Assembly: GCA_902764875.1 (NCBI GenBank)
Contig: CACWXP010000001.1
Span: 1-64,000 of the forward strand
DNA: 64,000 bases
DNA from: an uncultured Eubacteriales bacterium
Lineage (GTDB): Bacteria; Bacillota; Clostridia; Christensenellales; Aristaeellaceae
Direction of reading: 5' to 3'
In this document: positions 59,704 to 64,000 of the stretch, piece by piece
Position numbering within the stretch: position 1 is the stretch's first letter
How the letters are laid out: the number at the start of each line of letters is the position of its first letter
Translations under genes and position numbers: made by a program
Notes under the pieces: model-generated
Databases searched by the model: none
What the model was told of the DNA's origin: nothing
Seen by the model: the letters and a program-made list of their open reading frames with translations, nothing else

Positions 59704-62166
59704 ATGAAAAGCATATGCATGGATCAGGAATGGACCTTCAGGAGAGGATTCTGCGACTCGCTGAGCGCGCTGGACGCAACACACGGGACCATCGTGAACC
59801 TGCCGCACGATGGCATGATCGGCACACCCGTCTCTCCGGACGCTCCGGGGCAGGCGGATATGGGCTATTTTACCGGCGGGATCAGCAACTACACCAAGGA
59901 AGTTTTTATTCCAGCGGAGTGGGAGAACGACTGCGTTGGGTTGCTGTTTGACGGGGCAATGATGAACGCCACGGTGGAAGTGAACGGCTGCAAAGCCGCC
60001 GCGCAGCACTACGGATACGCACCGTTTTATATGGACCTGACCGGGCTGGCAGCCTTTGGCGAAGCGAACCGGATTACGGTTCACGTCAACACAAGCATGC
60101 AGCCGAATTCCAGATGGTATACCGGGTCCGGCCTTTACCGCGGGGTGCGGCTTTTACATGGGCCTAAAGTGTACATTGCGCCGGACGGAATCTTTGTATA
60201 CACCAAAGAAGTGTCGGACGGATGGGCTTTTCTTGAAACGGAAACGGAGATCCGGAACGAGACGCCGGAGAACCGCCTTGTTGAGGCGGAAATCCGGTTG
60301 ATCCGGGAAGACACGGGAGAGACCGTTGCTGCATCAAAACGGGTTGTTCAGGTGAACGCCCGGGGCAGCGGAACGGCAAGGATCGCCATCAACGTACCGA
60401 ACCCTTTGCTTTGGGACGCGGAGGATCCGAACCTTTACCGCGTGGCGGCGCGGGTGACAAACGTCGGACGGTTCCGGACACATTTTGAGAAAGACGAAAC
60501 AGAAACGACCGACGAGGCCGAGACGCTGTTCGGGATCCGGACCATCACCGCAGACAGCGTGCGGGGACTGCGGATCAACGGGAAGACCGTTAAGCTGAAG
60601 GGCGGATGCCTGCACCACGACAACGGGCTGCTTGGCTCTGTTTCCCTGTATGAAACGGAAGCACGGAAAATACGGAAACTGAAAGAGAGCGGATTCAACG
60701 CGATCCGGACAGCGCACAATCCTCCTTCGGCAGCGCTGATTGAGGCCTGCGACCGGCTTGGCATGTATGTTTTTGACGAGGCCTTTGACGCCTGGGGCAT
60801 TGCCAAGAGGAGCGGGGACTACAGCCAGTTTTTTGCGGAGGACTGGGAAAAGGATCTGACAGCTTTTGTTCGCAGGGACCGGTCCCATCCGAGCGTGATT
60901 CTGTGGTCCACGGGAAATGAGATTCCAGAGCGCGGCGGACTGAACAACGGATATGCCCTGGCGGAAAAACTGGCGGAAACCATCCGGGATCTGGACGGAA
61001 CCCGGCCGATCAGCAACGGGATCTGCTCCTTCTGGTGCGGACTGGACGACGCGCTGGCCAGGGGCATGAACCAGGCGCAGAACGCCGGGAACGAGGGAAT
61101 GGAGAACCTTTGGGAAAAAGGAACCGAGCCCTTCACCAACGGGCTGGACATCATCGGCTACAACTATATGGAAGATCTTTATGAAAAGGATCACGAGATG
61201 TTTCCGGAGCGGGTGATTCTCGGATCGGAAAACTTCCCGAAGGAAATCGGATTCCGGTGGCCGCTGGTTGAGAAACTGGACTATGTGATCGGCGATTTCA
61301 CGTGGACGGCGTGGGAATATCTGGGGGAGGCCGGCATCGGCAAAGCGGTATCCCTGGCGGAAGGAGATCCGCTGCTGGAAAAAGGCCCATGGGCCCTGAT
61401 GCCGCAGAATTCTTCGCCTTTCCCCTGGCGGACCGCCAACGACGCCGATTTTGACATCACCGGAAGACGGACGCCGCAGGGGGACTACCGAAGCGTGATT
61501 TGGGGCAACCGTGAGACTTTTCTGTACTCCTATCCGCCGGAAGCATACGGAAAAACGGAGCTGATCAGCCCTTGGGGATTTCCAGCGGTGCTTTCAAACT
61601 GGAACTACGCAGGCGCGGAGGGAAAACCGCTGGAACTGGTAGTTTTCTCGGGCGCGGAGGAAGTCGAGGTGTTGGTGAACGGGCAGTCCATCGGGCGGGA
61701 AACGGTTGGCCGCGAAAGGCCACTGCCTTGCAGCGTGCGGTTTGAAACTGCGTACGCGCCCGGAACGGTTGAGGCCATCAGCTATACGGACGGGCAGGAA
61801 GTCAGCAGGGCTGTGCTGAAAACACCCGGGCCGGCGGCGCAGATCCGCCTGCTGCCGGAGAAAACCACGGTGAAAGCGGACGGGCACGACCTGATCTATG
61901 TCGGAATTGAAATTGTTGATCAAAACGGTGTGGTTTGTCCGGACGCGGCTGTTCCGCTTACGGCGGAGGTTAGCGGCGCAGTTGCTTTGGCCGGCTTCGG
62001 CAGCGGCAATCCGGTGACGGACGAAGACTATACAGATCATTGCACCGTCACGTTCCACGGAAGGGCCATGGCGATCCTTCGGGCGGGATATGAGAAGGGG
62101 AAGATTGGACTGAAAGTATCGGGAGAAGGGTTGCCGGAAGCAGAAACAGTGTTGACGGCTGAATGA
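59704..62166 (+). CDS. glycoside hydrolase family 2 (beta-galactosidase-like)
   Basis: An 820-residue cytoplasmic GH2 enzyme of the DUF4982-type architecture. Jelly roll (GYFTGGISNYTKEVF), Ig-like domain, TIM barrel with LKGGCLHHDNGLLGS, FNAIRTAHNPPSAALIEACDRLGMYVFDEAFD, acid/base Glu406 (STGNEIPERGG) and nucleophile Glu509 (LGSENF), then C-terminal Ig-like domains (EVEVLVNGQSIGRETVGRERP). It shares this layout with the enzyme at 4366. GGGGAGACAG precedes the ATG, and co-transcription with the rhamnosidase gene is likely. A shared bidirectional terminator follows. Confidence 0.92.
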   Translation: MKSICMDQEWTFRRGFCDSLSALDATHGTIVNLPHDGMIGTPVSPDAPGQADMGYFTGGISNYTKEVFIPAEWENDCVGLLFDGAMMNATVEVNGCKAAAQHYGYAPFYMDLTGLAAFGEANRITVHVNTSMQPNSRWYTGSGLYRGVRLLHGPKVYIAPDGIFVYTKEVSDGWAFLETETEIRNETPENRLVEAEIRLIREDTGETVAASKRVVQVNARGSGTARIAINVPNPLLWDAEDPNLYRVAARVTNVGRFRTHFEKDETETTDEAETLFGIRTITADSVRGLRINGKTVKLKGGCLHHDNGLLGSVSLYETEARKIRKLKESGFNAIRTAHNPPSAALIEACDRLGMYVFDEAFDAWGIAKRSGDYSQFFAEDWEKDLTAFVRRDRSHPSVILWSTGNEIPERGGLNNGYALAEKLAETIRDLDGTRPISNGICSFWCGLDDALARGMNQAQNAGNEGMENLWEKGTEPFTNGLDIIGYNYMEDLYEKDHEMFPERVILGSENFPKEIGFRWPLVEKLDYVIGDFTWTAWEYLGEAGIGKAVSLAEGDPLLEKGPWALMPQNSSPFPWRTANDADFDITGRRTPQGDYRSVIWGNRETFLYSYPPEAYGKTELISPWGFPAVLSNWNYAGAEGKPLELVVFSGAEEVEVLVNGQSIGRETVGRERPLPCSVRFETAYAPGTVEAISYTDGQEVSRAVLKTPGPAAQIRLLPEKTTVKADGHDLIYVGIEIVDQNGVVCPDAAVPLTAEVSGAVALAGFGSGNPVTDEDYTDHCTVTFHGRAMAILRAGYEKGKIGLKVSGEGLPEAETVLTAE

Positions 62167-62190
62167 AATTTTCGAAGAAGAATGTCATAC

Positions 62191-62223
62191 AAAAAGCCGC
62201 TGAGCGAACTTCCGCGGCTTTTT
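62191..62223. terminator. bidirectional terminator
   Basis: AAAAAGCCGC pairs with GCGGCTTTTT around a 13-base loop, with A- and T-runs on either side, so it serves both the GH2 gene (plus) and the DUF362 gene (minus). Confidence 0.85.
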
Positions 62224-62240
62224 GAGCGCTATGCGGGTTG

Positions 62241-63365
62241 TTACTTCATCCGGATCAGGTCGTAATCCCGGGTTCCGTAGCCGATTTTCTCCGCATGCTT
62301 GAGGCACTCCCGCCAGCTGGTGTTGGGATGGACATCCTTGAAGGGATCATGATGGTGATGCCACCCATCCTGCTCGAGGTGATCTGTCAGCTGACTGTTC
62401 GGCAGCGGGTCGGCCTTCAGACACAGATCCGCACAGGCCTGATCCAGGGCTACCGCGTCAAAGGACGCCAACATGCCCAGATTCGGCAGAATCGGAGCGT
62501 CGTTTTCCCCGTGACAGTCGCAGTCCGGAGAGACGTCCATGATCATATTGATGTAGAAAACCGGCTTTCCGGCAGCAATCGCCGCGGAATACTCCGCCAT
62601 TTTGCGACCGAGGACTTCGGATACGCTGTCGAAAGCCGTATAGATCGCATCGAAGGCACAGGCGCCGATACACCGGCCGCAGCCCTTGCAGAGGCTCTGG
62701 TCGATGACGGCTTTGCCCGTATCATAGGAAATCGCATCGGAGCCGCATTCCTTCGCGCATTTGCGGCAGCTGCGGCAGAGGTCCGGATTGACCATGGGTT
62801 TTCCCTCATTATGCTGCTGCATTTTTCCGGCCCGGCTGCCGCCGCCCATGCCCAGGTTCTTGACGGCGCCGCCGAAACCGGCGAGCTCGTGGCCCTTGAA
62901 ATGGCTGAGGACAATAATGATATCCGCATCGTACAGCGCCCGGCCGATATAGGCTTCCCTGCAGAGTTCGCCATTCGGCACCGGGACCGCGATATCGTCC
63001 GTTCCCTTCAGGCCGTCCGCAATGATGTTATGACATCCGGTCGTCATATAGTTGAAGCCGTCGATATCCGCATTCAGCAGATGATCCACCGCTTTTTTCC
63101 GGGAACCGGGATAGAGCGTGTTACAGTCCGTGAGGAAGGGCTTTCCGCCGTATTCCTTGACCAGGTCGGCGACGGCTTTTACATAATTGGGCCGCAGGTA
63201 CGCGAAATTCCCGAGCTCGCCGAAATGCAGCTTGATGGCCACAAACTTCCCGTCAAAGTTGATTTTGTTCATTCCGGCCAATTTGCAAAGGTTCTGGAGT
63301 TTTACGCCCTGGCTTACATCCAGCCGCGTACGGAAATCAGTAAAATACACTTTTGCCTTTTCCAT
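62241..63365 (-). CDS. DUF362 protein with two 4Fe-4S clusters
   Basis: A 374-residue protein with DUF362 N-terminal and C-terminal parts (VAIKLHFGELGNFAYLRPNYVKAVADLVKEYGG, VKNLGMGGGSRAGKMQQH) and a bacterial ferredoxin-type insert: CRSCRKCAKECGSDAI and CKGCGRCIGACAFDAI. It is a probable redox protein in the cytoplasm; no partner is obvious nearby. GAGGAAAAG precedes the ATG on the minus strand. Confidence 0.93.
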   Translation of the reverse strand: MEKAKVYFTDFRTRLDVSQGVKLQNLCKLAGMNKINFDGKFVAIKLHFGELGNFAYLRPNYVKAVADLVKEYGGKPFLTDCNTLYPGSRKKAVDHLLNADIDGFNYMTTGCHNIIADGLKGTDDIAVPVPNGELCREAYIGRALYDADIIIVLSHFKGHELAGFGGAVKNLGMGGGSRAGKMQQHNEGKPMVNPDLCRSCRKCAKECGSDAISYDTGKAVIDQSLCKGCGRCIGACAFDAIYTAFDSVSEVLGRKMAEYSAAIAAGKPVFYINMIMDVSPDCDCHGENDAPILPNLGMLASFDAVALDQACADLCLKADPLPNSQLTDHLEQDGWHHHHDPFKDVHPNTSWRECLKHAEKIGYGTRDYDLIRMK

Positions 63366-63457
63366 TTTCTTTTCCTCCGCATTCTGATTGTTTTTCTTTG
63401 CGCCGTGGTTCTGTGATTATAGCATATTCAGGGCGGTTCTGTCATGCTTTTTTATTG

Positions 63458-63486
63458 TTGACAATGGGCAAGCACAGGGGTAAATT
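63458..63486 (+). promoter_or_regulatory. promoter of the ThrE-like gene
   Basis: A perfect TTGACA (63458-63463), 17-base spacer, TAAATT (63481-63486), 72 bases before the start codon. Confidence 0.65.
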
Positions 63487-63557
63487 GTCTGTGAAAGGAA
63501 GAGTGATTATTATTGAAATTTGCCGCGAATTTGGCAAGAAACTGTGAAAGGAATATC

Positions 63558-64000
63558 ATGAGCCATATTACTGAGCAAACTCCCGAAGCCTCCTGCATGG
63601 AAGCTCTGCAGACGGCCGGGAGAATTATTATGGAAAACGGCGGGGAAACCTACCGCGCGGAGGAAACCGTTAACCGCATGGGAACGGGGTTTGGACTGGA
63701 GAATGTTGAGAGTTTTGCGGTGCCCAGCGGTCTGTTTATCAGCTATCAGGGAGAGGACGGAAATCCCGTAACCAGCGTGAAGCGCGTTCACCGCCTCGGC
63801 CGGAACCTGACGCGGGTGGATGAAGTGAATCAGGTATCCCGGAAAGTATTTACCGGCGAAATGAACTGCCAGGCAGCACTGGCAAAGCTTCGGGAGATTG
63901 ACGCCATGCCCGGCGCTTTTCGAGGCGTCTGGAGTCTGCCGGCTGCCTTCCTGTGCGCCAGCGGCTTTACGGCGCTGTTCGGCGGCGGATGGCTGGCCAT
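63558..64000 (+). CDS. threonine/serine exporter family protein, ThrE/DUF1212 (cut by window end)
   Basis: The first 147 residues are visible. The N-terminal cytoplasmic domain has MENGGETYRAEETVNRMG, a strong family marker, then SFAVPSGLFISYQGEDG and KRVHRLGRNLTRVDEVNQVSR; the first membrane span starts at SLPAAFLCASGFTALFGG where the window stops. A GAAAGGAATATC site precedes the ATG at 63558. Two-part ThrE exporters have a small C-terminal partner (DUF3815) that may lie just beyond the window. Confidence 0.85.
   Translation, partial: MSHITEQTPEASCMEALQTAGRIIMENGGETYRAEETVNRMGTGFGLENVESFAVPSGLFISYQGEDGNPVTSVKRVHRLGRNLTRVDEVNQVSRKVFTGEMNCQAALAKLREIDAMPGAFRGVWSLPAAFLCASGFTALFGGGWLA

Noticed and set aside
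1-64000. tRNA, rRNA, insertion sequence, prophage or integrase
   Set aside because: No gene gap is large enough for rRNA, no cloverleaf-like sequence was recognised, and no transposase, integrase or phage structural motif appears in any real gene.

Overview
The window looks like chromosomal DNA of an anaerobic, gut- or rumen-type Bacillota (class Clostridia). The grounds are strong AGGAGG-type ribosome binding sites, TTGNNN-17-TATAAT promoters, many ABC importers with Clostridia-style signal peptides, glycoside hydrolases of families 2 and 78, oxygen-sensitive iron-sulfur and molybdenum enzymes, and GC-rich codon use. A genus cannot be assigned from the sequence alone. I saw no rRNA, tRNA, phage, transposase or CRISPR array.

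Left edge (1-8.5 kb): the end of an unrecognised gene; a promoter followed by an oligosaccharide ABC importer of the LplB/LplC/lipoprotein type (two permeases and a binding protein) ending in a strong terminator; a family 2 glycoside hydrolase; and, on the opposite strand, a PAS-GGDEF-EAL cyclic-di-GMP protein.

Core (8.7-41.6 kb): a nearly complete selenium- and molybdenum-dependent purine catabolism island. Adenine deaminase and guanine deaminase feed hypoxanthine and xanthine. A molybdenum hydroxylase (large subunit plus a fused FAD/2Fe-2S subunit) is followed by two PLP enzymes and then the set known from E. coli as ssnA, ygfK, ygeY, ygeW, a carbamate kinase, a one-chain Se-dependent xanthine dehydrogenase and a hydantoinase (hyuA). 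Cofactor genes follow: mocA, selD, yqeB, yqeC, molybdate transport modABC, then DUF3343-yedF-yedE (selenium/sulfur handling), a cysteine-desulfurase-like enzyme, and a LysR regulator of the type linked to selenium metabolism. Orthologous sets in gut bacteria have been tied to anaerobic uric acid and purine breakdown. The logical flow is purine base to xanthine or urate, ring opening, ureido and carbamoyl intermediates, carbamoyl phosphate, then ATP by carbamate kinase. A downstream operon (41.0-47.9 kb) encodes xanthine phosphoribosyltransferase and a BMP-type nucleoside ABC importer, so salvage lies beside catabolism.

Right part (47.9-64 kb): an O-antigen-ligase-like membrane protein; a second sugar ABC importer (MalK/UgpC-like ATPase, two permeases, an unusual lipoprotein with a C-terminal membrane anchor); an Ala/Lys/Glu-rich coiled-coil surface protein; a DUF6483-like protein; an isochorismatase-family hydrolase; an alpha-L-rhamnosidase (GH78) followed by a second GH2 enzyme; a DUF362 ferredoxin-like protein; and the start of a ThrE-type exporter cut by the window end.

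The most unusual signals are in the purine island: a fused FAD/2Fe-2S subunit in reversed domain order, repeat-like insertions within genes and at gene ends, a threonine-synthase-like gene that apparently starts at a non-ATG codon, two PLP enzymes where E. coli has ygeX, and an operator-like motif shared by the modA promoter and the cysteine-desulfurase-like promoter.
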